DNA from: Variovorax sp. JS1663
Lineage (GTDB): Bacteria; Pseudomonadota; Gammaproteobacteria; Burkholderiales; Burkholderiaceae_C
Direction: 5' to 3'
Assembly: GCF_002157355.1 (NCBI RefSeq)
Contig: NZ_LYMK01000002.1
Coordinates: 124,001 to 188,000 of the forward strand
DNA length: 64,000 nucleotides
The position numbers were made by a program, and so were the translations under genes. Below the pieces are notes generated by a model that saw only the letters and a list, made by a program, of their open reading frames with translations, did not search any database and had not been told where the DNA came from. Positions 52,259-62,812 of this stretch are shown piece after piece. Positions within the stretch are counted from its first letter, which is position 1, and the number at the start of each line of letters is the position of its first letter.

Positions 52259-53178
52259 TGGAAAGCTACGCACTCCTCCTGGGCTCCACGCTCAGCGCCG
52301 GCACGGTACTCGCGATCGCCGCGCTGGGCCTCTTGATCAACGAGAAGGCCGGCATCGTCAACCTCGGCGCCGAGGGCATGATGCTGTGCGCCGCCATCGC
52401 CGGCTTCGCCACGGTGGTGAACACGCACAACACATGGCTCGGCTTCGCCGCCGGCATGGCGGCCGGGGCGCTGCTCGCGGCCTTCTTCGGCGTGCTGGTG
52501 ATCTGGCTCAATACCAACCAGTACGCGACCGGGCTGGCGCTGAGCCTCTTCGGCGTCGGCTTCTCGGCCTTCGCGGGCATCCGCTTCGTGCAGGCCAAGC
52601 TGCCCGAGAGCACGAACTACGCGCTGCCGGTGCTGGGCGATATCCCTCTGGCCGGGCCAGCGCTGTTCCGGCACCACCCGATGGTGTATCTGGCGGTGCT
52701 GCTCACCATCGGGCTGATCTGGTTCCTCTACCGCACGCGCGCCGGCCTGGTGCTGCGCTCGGTGGGCGAATCGCCCGAGTCCTCGCATGCGCTGGGCTAC
52801 CCGGTGCGGCGCATCCGCTTCATGGCGGTGATCGCGGGCGGCGCGCTGTGCGGGCTGGCGGGGGCGTACCTGTCCACCGTCTACACGCCGCTGTGGGTCG
52901 AGGGCATGGTGGCGGGCCGCGGCTGGATCGCGCTGGCGCTCACCACCTTCGCCACCTGGCGGCCGGTGCGGGTGCTGCTGGGCGCCTACCTGTTCGGCGG
53001 GGTGTCGATGCTGGGCTTCCACCTGCAGAGCACCGGGGTCAACGTGCCCAGCCAGTTCCTCAGCATGCTGCAGTACATCGCGCCGATCGTGGTGCTGGCG
53101 CTGATCTCGCGCAACCCGGCCTTCATCCGCGTGAACATGCCGGCTTCCATCGGGAAACCCTTCTACCCCGGCTCATAA
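52255..53178 (+). CDS. Nucleoside ABC importer permease 2
   Basis: A 307-residue permease with about eight membrane segments and the sequence LLINEKAGIVNLGAEGMMLCAA, the diagnostic motif shared with permease 1. RSVGESPESSHALGYPVRR is the ATPase-contact loop. The ATG overlaps the stop of permease 1 (ATGA), with AAGGAG upstream. It ends 46 bp before the receptor gene, where an A+T-rich stretch may hold a second promoter. Confidence 0.91.
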   Translation: MMESYALLLGSTLSAGTVLAIAALGLLINEKAGIVNLGAEGMMLCAAIAGFATVVNTHNTWLGFAAGMAAGALLAAFFGVLVIWLNTNQYATGLALSLFGVGFSAFAGIRFVQAKLPESTNYALPVLGDIPLAGPALFRHHPMVYLAVLLTIGLIWFLYRTRAGLVLRSVGESPESSHALGYPVRRIRFMAVIAGGALCGLAGAYLSTVYTPLWVEGMVAGRGWIALALTTFATWRPVRVLLGAYLFGGVSMLGFHLQSTGVNVPSQFLSMLQYIAPIVVLALISRNPAFIRVNMPASIGKPFYPGS

Positions 53179-53224
53179 TTGCGTTCACAATTGTTTCCGG
53201 TGTAGCAATTCGAGGATTTCACCA

Positions 53225-54394
53225 ATGAATGATCTGAACAAGCGTTCCCTGCTCAAGCTGGCTGCCCTGACCGCAGTCGCCTCGGCCGCCCTGATCGGCT
53301 GCGGCAAGAAGGAAGAGGCGCCGGCCCCCGCGCCCGCCGCCCCGGCGCCGGCCCCGGCAGCCGCCGCGCCTGCGCCGGCCGCGCCGCTGAACGTCGCGTT
53401 CGCCTACGTGGGCCCGGTGGGCGACGGTGGCTGGTCCTTCGCGCACGACAACGGGCGCAAGGCCATCGAGAAGGAATTCGGCGACAAGATCAAGACCACC
53501 TTCGTCGAGAGCGTGCCCGAGTCGGCTGATGCCGAGCGCGTGTTCCGCGACATGGTGGGCCAGGGCAACAAGCTGATCTTCGGCACCACCTTCGGCTACA
53601 TGGAGCCGATGCTCAAGGTGGCGAACGACAGCAAGGAAGTGAAGTTCGAGCATGCCACCGGCTACAAGACGGCCGAGAACATGCGCACCTACGACAGCCG
53701 CACCTACGAGGGCGCGTACATGGCCGGCGTGATCGCCGGTTCCATGACCAAGAGCAACACGCTGGGCGTGGTGGGCTCGGTGCCGATTCCCGAGGTGCTG
53801 CGCAACATCAACTCCTTCACCCTGGGCGCGCAGTCGGTCAACCCGAAGGTCACGACCAAGGTGGTGTGGGTCAACGAGTGGTTCAGCCCGCCGAAGGAAA
53901 CCGAGGCGGCCACCGCGCTGATCAACGGCGGTGCGGACGTGCTGTTCCAGAACACCGACTCGCCCGCCGTCCTGAAGACCGCGCAGGAAAAGGGCAAGCG
54001 CGCCTTCGGCTGGGATTCGGACATGACCGCCTACGGTCCCAAGGCCCACCTGGCCTCGGCCATCATCAACTGGGCGCCGTACTACACCAAGGCCGTGCAG
54101 GACGCGCTGGACGGCAAGTGGGCCACCGGTCAGACCTGGTGGGGCGTGAAGGAAGGGGCGATCGACATCGTCTCCATCGCCGAGGACGTGCCGGCCGAGA
54201 CCAAGGCCAAGGTCGAGGAGATCAAGAAGGGCCTGAAGGACGGCAGCTTCTCGATCTGGAAGGGCCCGATCGTCGGGCAGGACGGCAAGGAAGTGGTGGC
54301 CGCCGGTGCGGTCGCCGACGACAAGTTCCTCTCGGGCGTGAACTTCTACGTCAAGGGCGTTGAGGGCAAGGTGCCTGGCGGCGATAAGAAGTAA
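53225..54394 (+). CDS. BMP-family substrate-binding lipoprotein
   Basis: A 389-residue receptor of the basic membrane protein (Med/PnrA/BmpA) family. The signal peptide ends with lipobox LIGC (Cys26), followed by a flexible Ala/Pro linker to residue 55. The mature domain shows VAFAYVGPVGDGGWSFAHD, then GNKLIFGTTFGYMEPM, and HATGYKTAENM. These receptors bind purine nucleosides (or bases). It is the fourth gene of the importer operon and is followed by an intrinsic terminator. A paralog without lipobox lies at 62.9 kb. Confidence 0.92.
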   Translation: MNDLNKRSLLKLAALTAVASAALIGCGKKEEAPAPAPAAPAPAPAAAAPAPAAPLNVAFAYVGPVGDGGWSFAHDNGRKAIEKEFGDKIKTTFVESVPESADAERVFRDMVGQGNKLIFGTTFGYMEPMLKVANDSKEVKFEHATGYKTAENMRTYDSRTYEGAYMAGVIAGSMTKSNTLGVVGSVPIPEVLRNINSFTLGAQSVNPKVTTKVVWVNEWFSPPKETEAATALINGGADVLFQNTDSPAVLKTAQEKGKRAFGWDSDMTAYGPKAHLASAIINWAPYYTKAVQDALDGKWATGQTWWGVKEGAIDIVSIAEDVPAETKAKVEEIKKGLKDGSFSIWKGPIVGQDGKEVVAAGAVADDKFLSGVNFYVKGVEGKVPGGDKK

Positions 54395-54413
54395 GCGGTC
54401 CTGCTTCGGCCTG

Positions 54414-55914
<1,501 letters not shown>

Positions 55915-55932
55915 CACGGAGCCTTGGAGCAT

Positions 55933-55963
55933 TTACCCAATAAAATTCGCTTTTATTGGGTAA
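55933..55963 (+). promoter_or_regulatory. Perfect 13-bp palindrome before nucleotidyltransferase gene
   Basis: TTACCCAATAAAA, a 5-bp TTCGC spacer, then TTTTATTGGGTAA. The stem is perfect and A+T rich, in contrast to its surroundings. It lies 18 bp behind the adenine deaminase stop and 8 bp before the ATG at 55972. It may be an operator, a transcription terminator for the deaminase gene, or the end of an acquired module. Confidence 0.75.
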
Positions 55964-55971
55964 CTCCGGAC

Positions 55972-56997
55972 ATGGCCTCAGGCATCCTGTACCGATCGCA
56001 AGAACTGGCTTTCAGAACCCAGTACGCCGAGCTGAAGGAGCGTACAGGTTCGGCGGACATCCTGCTTCCCGGGACGCCGGGCACCCTGGTCAAGCGCCAA
56101 GGCACTGGTTATGCCTACTGGTACCGTGTCTACTACCCGCTGCCGGGACGGCAGGCCGAGCAGATGGTCGGCAGAGAGGACGATGCCGAGGCCCATGACG
56201 GCATGCTGCGTCGGATCGAGTTCGCGCAGTGGGTTGCGGCCCAGGTCCGCGACCTGCGCAAGCTCCAGTTCCAGGTGGCGGACAAGGGCGTTGCCGGCGT
56301 GCTGGTCGAACTGCACAACCGCGGCATCCTCGGGGCGGGCGTGACGCTGGTCGGCACGCTGTGCTACATGGCGTGGCTCAACGAACTGGGTGCCAAGGCC
56401 GTCGCTGCGCGGACCCAGGACATCGATCTCGCGGCGCGGCAGAAGCTGAAGCTGGCCGTGCCGGCGTCGTTCCTTGCTGCCATGGACGCCACGCAGCTGG
56501 ACTTTTCCCCTGTCCCCGGCATGCCGAGCCAGGCACCCTCCACCTCGGTCAAGCAGAAGGGGCGGGAGGGGCTGCGGGTGGACGTACTGACGCACGGCGA
56601 TCGGATGGGAAAGACCGTGCCAGTGCCCCAGTTGTCATGGCATGCGCAAACGATGCCGCATTACGCCTACCTGCTGGATGATCCCCGGCAGGCGGCGATG
56701 CTGGCCGGCGGGCACTGCATTCCCTTGATGCTTCCGCGGCCGGAGCGATTCGTCTGGCACAAGCTGTACTCGAGCGCGTCGCGCCAGAGCTTTCGCGAGA
56801 AGGCCGAGAAGGACCTGATGCAGGCCGCCACGCTGGCGGCCATCTTGGTCGAGCAGCATGACGAAGTCTTGTCCGATGCCTTCGAAGAGACGCCGGCTGC
56901 CCTGCGCGATGCCGCGAAGAAGCGACTGCCCGCGCTGCGCCGTGCCCTGGCGGCCCATCCGCAGACGCTCGAGCAGTTCGAAAGCGTGCTCGGCTGA
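55972..56997 (+). CDS. GSU2403-type nucleotidyltransferase-fold protein
   Basis: A 341-residue protein of the GSU2403 nucleotidyltransferase-fold family (PF12281-like). The N-terminal part (1-110) is conserved in the family but of unknown role. The nucleotidyltransferase core has LVGTLCYMAWL at about 126-136 and TQDIDLA at about 148-154, with the two Asp of the metal motif. The C-terminal helical half is charged. The ATG at 55972 is used because the frame upstream runs through the palindrome. Relatives of this fold include MNT and AbiEii toxins. Codon third positions are less GC than its neighbours, which suggests recent acquisition. Confidence 0.7.
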   Translation: MASGILYRSQELAFRTQYAELKERTGSADILLPGTPGTLVKRQGTGYAYWYRVYYPLPGRQAEQMVGREDDAEAHDGMLRRIEFAQWVAAQVRDLRKLQFQVADKGVAGVLVELHNRGILGAGVTLVGTLCYMAWLNELGAKAVAARTQDIDLAARQKLKLAVPASFLAAMDATQLDFSPVPGMPSQAPSTSVKQKGREGLRVDVLTHGDRMGKTVPVPQLSWHAQTMPHYAYLLDDPRQAAMLAGGHCIPLMLPRPERFVWHKLYSSASRQSFREKAEKDLMQAATLAAILVEQHDEVLSDAFEETPAALRDAAKKRLPALRRALAAHPQTLEQFESVLG

Positions 56998-57014
56998 TCA
57001 TGAAGCCTGTGGAC

Positions 57015-57229
57015 GCAGGCCTTGGCTCCGGGCCGCGACCTTGGCCGGATTGGGCCTGTCGGCGCGCACGACCTTCGGGCTGCCGTCGCAGGTGCGCCCG
57101 CTCGATCGCACCGAGGCAGGCCTGCCGGCGCTGCCGTCGATGGCTCTGGCCATGTACCGGGCCCAGGCGCAGCCCGAGGCGCCGGTCGCGCGCCTGGCCG
57201 GGCTGTTGCGCGAGGCCGTGTGCGCGTGA
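57015..57229 (+). pseudogene. LysR effector-domain C-terminal remnant
   Basis: About 70 codons read AATLAGLGLSARTTFGLPSQ and end MYRAQAQPEAPVARLAGLLR before a TGA. This is the tail of a LysR-type regulator; the DNA-binding domain and most of the effector domain are missing. The loss coincides with the 3' end of the nucleotidyltransferase gene (56997), so the insertion or deletion that placed that gene may have removed the rest. Confidence 0.65.
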
Positions 57230-57236
57230 AGGCGCT

Positions 57237-58490
57237 TCAGGTGCCGGGCGTGCGCGGCGCCTTGGGCATGGCGGCCATGACGGCCGCGGCCAGCAGGTTG
57301 GCACCCACGCCCGCGATCAGCGGCAGCAGGTAGCTGCCGCTGAGGTCGAAGGCGAAGCCGGTGGCGCTCGGGCCGATCAGGGTGCCGACGGCGACGCTGG
57401 TGTAGAGCAGGCCGATCAGCGCGCCGATGTGGCGGCCGCCGAAGTAGTCCATCACCAGGGCCGGCAGCAGCGCGACGAAGCCGCCGTAGAAGAGGCCATA
57501 GACCAGCGAGAACACGGCCAGTGCCAGGAAGCCGGTCGATGCCGCCCAGATGCCAAGGGCGAGCGCCATGCCCGCGAACATGTAGACCATCGACAGCTGC
57601 CGGCCGAAGCGGTCAGCCAGGCCGCCGAGGAAGAAGCGGCCGACCGTGCTGCCGATGCCGACACCGCCCAGCAGCAGCACCGCCTGCGCCTGCGGAATGC
57701 CGTGGTCGAGGGCGTAGGGCACCAGGTGGACGAAGGGCACGAACAGGCCGAAGGAGGAGACCAGGCAGGCTGCGTAGAGCAGCACGAAGCGCCGGGAGCG
57801 AAGGGCCTCGCGCACGGCCATGCCCGCTGGCGCGCCAGTGTGCAGCCCGGGCCGCAGGGGATCGCCGTCGGGGCCCTGGCCGCGTCCGTGCGGATCGTCC
57901 TCGATCAGCAGCGCCATCCCGACGCCCACCAGCGCGGCCAGCCCGCCGAGCGCGAGGTAGGCGTCGCGCCAGCCCAGCGTCGCAATCAGCCACGCCGCCA
58001 GCGGCGGCATCGCCAGCGTGCCGACACCGATGCCGCTGACCGCCAGCCCCGAGGCGAAGCCGCGGCGCCGCAGGAACCAGCGCTGCACCACGCCGAGGAC
58101 CGGGACATAGGAGCAGCCCACACCCAGCCCGATGCCGAGGCCGTAGGCCAGGTAGATCCCGCCCAGGCTCTGCGCCCGGCCGGCGAGGGCCAGGCCCAGC
58201 GCGACCAGCAGCATGCCGCCGACCGCCAGCGGGCGAGCGCCCCAGCGGTCCGCGAGCGGCCCGCTCGCGATGCCGAGCCCGAAGTAGAGGCAGCCCGCCA
58301 GCGAGAACACCAGCGACACCGAGCCGCGCGAGGCGCCGAAGTCGCGCTGAAGCGGCTCGAAGAAGGCGCTGAAGGTGTAGGCGCTGCCGAAGCCCACGAG
58401 GGTGACGGCAAAGGCGGCCGCCACGACGAACCAGCCGTAGAAGGGGCGCGAAGGGGCGGCGGCTGCCGCCGGGTCGCGGGGTGTGCTCAT
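57237..58490 (-). CDS. MFS transporter, monocarboxylate/OFA-like
   Basis: A 417-residue 12-TM major facilitator. Motif A is GPLADRWGARPLAVGG, and a second copy GGLADRFGRQLSMVY lies after segment 8. The N-terminal FYGWFVVAAAFAVTLVGFG and GIYLAYGLGIGLGVGCSYVP are typical of the monocarboxylate porter / oxalate-formate antiporter branch. It is 57 bp downstream of the FMN-binding protein on the same strand. Substrate unknown. Confidence 0.86.
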   Translation of the reverse strand: MSTPRDPAAAAAPSRPFYGWFVVAAAFAVTLVGFGSAYTFSAFFEPLQRDFGASRGSVSLVFSLAGCLYFGLGIASGPLADRWGARPLAVGGMLLVALGLALAGRAQSLGGIYLAYGLGIGLGVGCSYVPVLGVVQRWFLRRRGFASGLAVSGIGVGTLAMPPLAAWLIATLGWRDAYLALGGLAALVGVGMALLIEDDPHGRGQGPDGDPLRPGLHTGAPAGMAVREALRSRRFVLLYAACLVSSFGLFVPFVHLVPYALDHGIPQAQAVLLLGGVGIGSTVGRFFLGGLADRFGRQLSMVYMFAGMALALGIWAASTGFLALAVFSLVYGLFYGGFVALLPALVMDYFGGRHIGALIGLLYTSVAVGTLIGPSATGFAFDLSGSYLLPLIAGVGANLLAAAVMAAMPKAPRTPGT

Positions 58491-58547
58491 GGTGTCTCCA
58501 GGTCGGGACTCATTCTGCCCGGGGCCCAGGACCCGCGCAGGCGGTGC

Positions 58548-59168
58548 TCAGTACAGCGTGTTCCTCTGCCGCTGTGGCAGTTCGCGGTCGTAGGTCGCAC
58601 CATCGAATTCGCCCGCGCTGAGCGCGGCCAGGATCGCACCCGGCGTGGGCACGGTGCGCGGCGTATCGGCCGGCACCGGCGCCCACAGCTTCGAGCGCTG
58701 GATGGCGCGCGCGCACTGGAAGTACGCCGACTCGACCTGGATGACGAGCACGCATTGCGGCGGCTTGCCGTCGACGCAGAAGCGCGCGAGCAGCTCGGGC
58801 GCGACCGTGAGGCGGGCCCGGCCCTTCACGCGCAGCGTCTCGCCGACGCCGGGGATCAGAAACAGCAGGGCCACGCGCGGGTCGGCCACGATGTTGCGCA
58901 GGCTGTCGATGCGGTGGTTGCCGCGCCGTTCCGGCAGGAGCAGTGTCCTCTCGTCCTGCACGGCGACAAAGCCCGGTGGGTCGCCGCGCGGCGAGGTGTC
59001 GAGACCGTCGCCGCTGCAGGTTGCCAGCACCGCGAAGGGCGAGGCCGCGATCAGGGCCTGGTAGTGCGGATGCAGGTGGTCCGTCACTTTCCTGAGCGAT
59101 GCCTCGCCGGGCCGGCCATACAGCGCTTCGAGTTGGGCCAGGGTGTCGATGGTGTGAAGCTCGGTCAT
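58548..59168 (-). CDS. Pyridoxamine 5'-phosphate oxidase-like FMN-binding protein
   Basis: A 206-residue split-barrel flavoprotein. FAVLATCSGDGLDTSPRGDPPGF and RRGNHRIDSLRNIVADPRVALLFLIPG match the PPOX-like family. No full PdxH motif is present, so this is not vitamin B6 oxidase. Its ATG overlaps the stop of the MFS gene upstream (ATGA). Possible role: FMN- or F420-type reductase linked to detoxification. Confidence in fold high, in function low. Confidence 0.85.
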   Translation of the reverse strand: MTELHTIDTLAQLEALYGRPGEASLRKVTDHLHPHYQALIAASPFAVLATCSGDGLDTSPRGDPPGFVAVQDERTLLLPERRGNHRIDSLRNIVADPRVALLFLIPGVGETLRVKGRARLTVAPELLARFCVDGKPPQCVLVIQVESAYFQCARAIQRSKLWAPVPADTPRTVPTPGAILAALSAGEFDGATYDRELPQRQRNTLY

Positions 59169-60328
59169 GGCGTTCGCGTTTCTGCCGTCGTGGCGGGAAG
59201 GGAGGGGGTGCGGGCACAGGCCAGTGCGGCCAGTGCCAGCAGCAGGGCCGGGATGCCGTAGAGCCACGTCGTGGGCGCCAGCGGCAGCAGCAGGCCCGCC
59301 AGCAGCGGCCCGGTGCCCGCACCGATGTCGCGCCAGACGGCGCGTGCCGCCAGGGCCTGCACGCGCGCCGGCCCCGGCGTGCGCTGCATCACGATCGGCG
59401 GCAGCAGCGGCAGCTGGAGGGCGCGCAGCACCACGATCGCGGCGGCGCAGGACCACAGCCAGCCCGCGCCGAAGCCCACCAGCGCCAGTGCCGTCAGCAG
59501 CGACAGCAGCACCAGCAGGCGCTCGGGGCCGAGTTTTTCGGCCATGCGGCCGCCGGCCGGGCTCAAGAGGATCTCGGCCAGGTAGCGCAGCGCCATGAGC
59601 AGGCCGGCCACCACCACCGCTCCGCCCGGCAGCAGGTCGCGGCCGAGGTAGGACAGGCCGACGATGAACAGCCCGTCGAGCGTGAGGCCCTCCATGAAGG
59701 ACCAGGCATCGAGGCTGTTGGGCCGCTGGAAGCGGCGCCTGGATGCCGTGACCGGGTGCGGGAGCGCAGGCAGCCTGCGCGCGGCCGCCAGGCCCAGCAG
59801 CGCGACCGCGGCCAGCACCAGGAAGATCGGCCGTGGGCCGGCCCACTGCGCGAGCAGCGCGCCCAGCGGCAGTGCGAGCACCGGCCCCATCGCGATGAAG
59901 GCGCGCGAGCGGCCGCTGCGGCGCGACGCGCCGATCGGGTCCGCCGTCGCGAGCGCCTGGGTCGACAGGTTGAGCGCCGCGAAGCACAGGCCCCACAGCA
60001 GCCGCAGGGGCAGCAGGGCCCAGAAGCCCGAGAGCATGGCGTAGCCCAGCGCGCAGACCGCGGCCATCGTCACCGCGAGCAGGCAGGTGGGGCGGTCGCC
60101 GCGGCGGGCATAGAAGCGTGCCACCTGGCCATAGCCCGCGATGCGCACCAGCCGATTGGCGGCGAGCAGCAGCCCGGCCTCGGCCAGCGTGATGCCGAAC
60201 TGGTCGGCGTACATCGGCAGCAGCAGGTACAGCAGCGTGTCCGCCGGCAAGGCCAAGGCCAGCGCGATGGCGGCGTGGCGGGAGTTGCCGTCGGCGGTGG
60301 CGGTAGACGAGAGGGGCTTCGGCGGCAT
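59165..60328 (-). CDS. MFS transporter
   Basis: A 387-residue major facilitator with 12 hydrophobic segments. Start at the ATG at 60328, since the hydrophobic part begins soon after. Motif A-like stretch ARFYARRGDRPTCLLAV and SPAGGRMAEKLGPERLLVL are visible. A likely exporter of a small molecule. It is divergent from a LysR gene (80 bp gap), which probably controls it and the co-transcribed FMN-binding protein. Confidence 0.83.
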   Translation of the reverse strand: MPPKPLSSTATADGNSRHAAIALALALPADTLLYLLLPMYADQFGITLAEAGLLLAANRLVRIAGYGQVARFYARRGDRPTCLLAVTMAAVCALGYAMLSGFWALLPLRLLWGLCFAALNLSTQALATADPIGASRRSGRSRAFIAMGPVLALPLGALLAQWAGPRPIFLVLAAVALLGLAAARRLPALPHPVTASRRRFQRPNSLDAWSFMEGLTLDGLFIVGLSYLGRDLLPGGAVVVAGLLMALRYLAEILLSPAGGRMAEKLGPERLLVLLSLLTALALVGFGAGWLWSCAAAIVVLRALQLPLLPPIVMQRTPGPARVQALAARAVWRDIGAGTGPLLAGLLLPLAPTTWLYGIPALLLALAALACARTPSLPATTAETRTP

Positions 60329-60408
60329 CGGTAGCCCGATCGTGCGCCTGCCGTCCCGGCTTCGACAAACGACATTCCTGCGCCTGCATGCGTGAGAAAA
60401 TCGCACAC

Positions 60409-61317
60409 ATGCCGTCCCGCGAGCCACCCCTGAATGCCGTCCGTGTCTTCGTGGCGGCGGCGCGGCAGCTGAGCTTCACGCGCGCGGCGGCCGAGCTGCA
60501 CGTCACGCACAGCGCGGTGAGCCGGCAGATCCGGTCGCTCGAGGACTTTCTCGGCGTGGCGCTGTTCGAGCGGCGCATCCGCCAGGTCGCGCTGACCGCC
60601 GAGGGGCAGCAGTTCTATGCCGAGGTCGAGCCCGCGCTCGCGCAGATCGGTGCGGCGGCCCGCGCCCTGGCCCGTCCGGCCGCGGGCCGCGCCGCCGTAC
60701 GCATCAACGTGCGGCCTTCCTTCGCGCTGCGCTGGCTGATCCCGCGGCTGCCGGACTTCGTCGAGCGCTATCCGGACATCGAGCCGCAGGTCGTCACCAG
60801 CACCCGCCTGCCCGAGCAGGAGGCGGAGGGCTTCGACGTCGCGGTACGGCGCGGGCTGGAAGGCTGGCCCCGGGCGATGCAGGTGCATCCGTTCCTGGAG
60901 GATGAGGGGCTGGTGGTCGGCGCGCCTGCGCTGTTCGCCACGCAGCCGCTGGCCGACGTCAGAGCCCTCTCCTCCCATGTGCTGCTGTCCGCGAAGACGC
61001 GCAAGAGCGACTGGGACGACTGGCGCAGGCGCTTCGGCGCGCCGCGCGCCCGGCCTGCCGGGCGGCTGCAGTTCGATCACCTGCACTTCGTGATGCAGGC
61101 AGCGGTCGACGGGCTGGGCCTCGCGCTGGCGCCGGCCTCGCTGCTGGCGCATGACCTGGAATCGGGGCGCCTGCAGGCCTGCCTGCCCGAAATGCGCATG
61201 CCGCTCACGCGCTACTACTACGGCCTGGCGCCCGGGGCCACGCCCGAAGCGCGCTGCGTGGCCGAGTGGTTCGAGGAGATGCGGCGGACGCAGAAGCGCG
61301 CCGCGGCAGGCCGCTAG
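60409..61317 (+). CDS. LysR-type regulator, GcvA-like
   Basis: A 302-residue LysR protein. LNAVRVFVAAARQLSFTRAAAELHV and THSAVSRQIRSLEDFLG form the winged helix, and the effector part VRINVRPSFALRWLIPRLPDF is the GcvA type. The start may be the ATG at 60409 or that at 60388, seven codons before. It is divergent from the MFS/PPOX operon. At the 3' end its stop overlaps the end of the small exported protein gene (convergent, 4 bp). Confidence 0.87.
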   Translation: MPSREPPLNAVRVFVAAARQLSFTRAAAELHVTHSAVSRQIRSLEDFLGVALFERRIRQVALTAEGQQFYAEVEPALAQIGAAARALARPAAGRAAVRINVRPSFALRWLIPRLPDFVERYPDIEPQVVTSTRLPEQEAEGFDVAVRRGLEGWPRAMQVHPFLEDEGLVVGAPALFATQPLADVRALSSHVLLSAKTRKSDWDDWRRRFGAPRARPAGRLQFDHLHFVMQAAVDGLGLALAPASLLAHDLESGRLQACLPEMRMPLTRYYYGLAPGATPEARCVAEWFEEMRRTQKRAAAGR

Positions 61318-61700
61318 GGCCGCTGGGTGCGCCCGGGGCGCGCCATGCCCTTGCGGGTCTTCTGGAGCTCTTTCAGCTGCGCCAGCTGGTTCGGGCAGTC
61401 CGCGTTGCTCGCCACCAGCACGAAGGGGCTGCGGCGCAGCGCCTCGACCGATTTCTCGACGTCCGCGGGCGGGCGGTTCTTGTTGACGAGCCCCGCGGCG
61501 ACGGCGGCGCGGGATTCCTTGTAGAAGCCCTTCTCGAATGCCGGGGTGCCGCAGCGCGCCGCGATCACGCGCCAGTCGGCCTCCTGCTGCTCCGCTGCAG
61601 TCGGCGCGGCCGACTGCCGCATCGTCTGCGCCTCGGCCGGCACCCAGATGCCGAGGACGGATGCCGACAACAGTGCTCCCAATTCGATACGCGCTTTCAT
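61314..61700 (-). CDS. Small exported hypothetical protein
   Basis: A 128-residue protein with a signal peptide (hydrophobic LGALLSASVLGIWV, cleavage after AEAQ). The mature part is helical, with Cys in ARCGTPAFEKGFYKES and in NADCPNQLAQL, which could form a disulfide. It ends in a basic tail. I do not recognise a family. It is convergent with the LysR gene and lies in its own transcription unit. Confidence 0.6.
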   Translation of the reverse strand: MKARIELGALLSASVLGIWVPAEAQTMRQSAAPTAAEQQEADWRVIAARCGTPAFEKGFYKESRAAVAAGLVNKNRPPADVEKSVEALRRSPFVLVASNADCPNQLAQLKELQKTRKGMARPGRTQRP

Positions 61701-61926
61701 GACCTGACCGCTTCCAACGAACGCCGATGGGCGTTGCGCGTTTCCATCCTACTGCTGCGCCGTCGCGGGTGCATGCCGTCGTCGTGAACTATTGCGCCGT
61801 GGAGCGCGCGAAGTTGCGAATTCGCATCGCCGCGTGGTGGCTGCGCCGCATGCGCGCTGCCGCGGGGCCGCGCGCGGCCATCCCCTAAGATCGTCTGCCC
61901 AGCCGCCAGCGAGGAGAGCAGAAGCG

Positions 61927-62454
61927 ATGAACACCCCCCATGCGCCCGTCCGCTGCCTCACCGAGGTCACGGACGGCCAGGCCCACGCGCTTGCCGAACT
62001 GCTGATCGACTGCGTGGAAGGCGGCGCCTCGGTGAGCTTCATGCATCCGTTGTCCGTGCCCCGGGCGCTGGCCTTCTGGCGCGGCGTGGCCGAGGGCGTG
62101 GCCCGCGGCGAGCGCGCGCTGCTGGTGGCGGAGGACGCGAGCGGCATCGTGGGCACGGTGCAGCTGGTGCTTGCACAGCCCGAGAACCAGCCCCACCGCG
62201 CCGACGTCTCGAAGATGCTGGTGCACCGCCGGGCGCGGCGCCGGGGACTGGGTGAAGCCCTGATGCATGCGGCCGAGCAGCTGGCGCGCGAGAGCGGCAA
62301 GTCGCTGCTGGTGCTCGACACGGCCAGCGGCGACGCCGAACGGCTCTATGAACGCTGCGGCTGGCAGCGCTGCGGCACCGTCCCCGGCTACGCGCTGTGG
62401 CCGCAGGGCGGCCTGTGCGACACCACCTTCTTCTACCGCGTCCTGGACGCCTGA
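61927..62454 (+). CDS. GNAT-family N-acetyltransferase
   Basis: A 175-residue acetyltransferase. Acetyl-CoA binding site: KMLVHRRARRRGLGEALMHA, where RRARRRGLG is the R/Q-x-x-G-x-G/A loop. Further GNAT parts are IVGTVQLVLAQPENQPHRAD and the end WPQGGLCDTTFFYR. This variant resembles acetyltransferases with a nearby chloramphenicol or drug-like specificity, but the substrate is unknown. GAGGAGAG upstream of the ATG at 61927. Confidence 0.87.
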   Translation: MNTPHAPVRCLTEVTDGQAHALAELLIDCVEGGASVSFMHPLSVPRALAFWRGVAEGVARGERALLVAEDASGIVGTVQLVLAQPENQPHRADVSKMLVHRRARRRGLGEALMHAAEQLARESGKSLLVLDTASGDAERLYERCGWQRCGTVPGYALWPQGGLCDTTFFYRVLDA

Positions 62455-62469
62455 GCTTCGGCGGGCGCC

Positions 62470-62812
62470 ATGGACAACCTGCTGGTCGGCGCGGCGCTGC
62501 TGAGCGCCGTGCTGCATCGTGAACGCGGCCGCCTTTGCCGCGCTGCAGCGCCGCTCGGGCGCGTCCGTGACCGTCATGGCCGCCCAGTGGCCCCGGGCCC
62601 TGCCTGCGGGGATGGCGGCGATGCTGTCCTACCTGCTGATCCTGTGGGTGTTCCAGCACGCGCCCATCGCTCTGGGCGCCGCGCTGCGCGATACCAGCGC
62701 GGTCTTTGCTGCCGTGATCGCGGTGACGATCCTCAAAGAGCCGCTGGACCGCCGCGTGCCGCTGGCCGTGTTGCTGGCGACTGCGGGGTCGATGTTGATC
62801 CGGCTGGGCTGA
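62470..62812 (+). pseudogene. EamA/DMT-family transporter with internal deletion
   Basis: The frame at 62470 begins MDNLLVGAALLSAVLH, the N-terminus of an EamA permease, and breaks after 16 codons. From 62519 a different frame gives RSGASVTVMAAQWPRALPAG, then MLSYLLILWVFQHAPIALGA and ILKEPLDRRVPLAVLLATAG, the C-terminal third. About 170 central residues are missing, and the two halves are out of frame. Full-length relatives are about 290 residues. It follows the GNAT gene by 15 bp. Confidence 0.72.
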
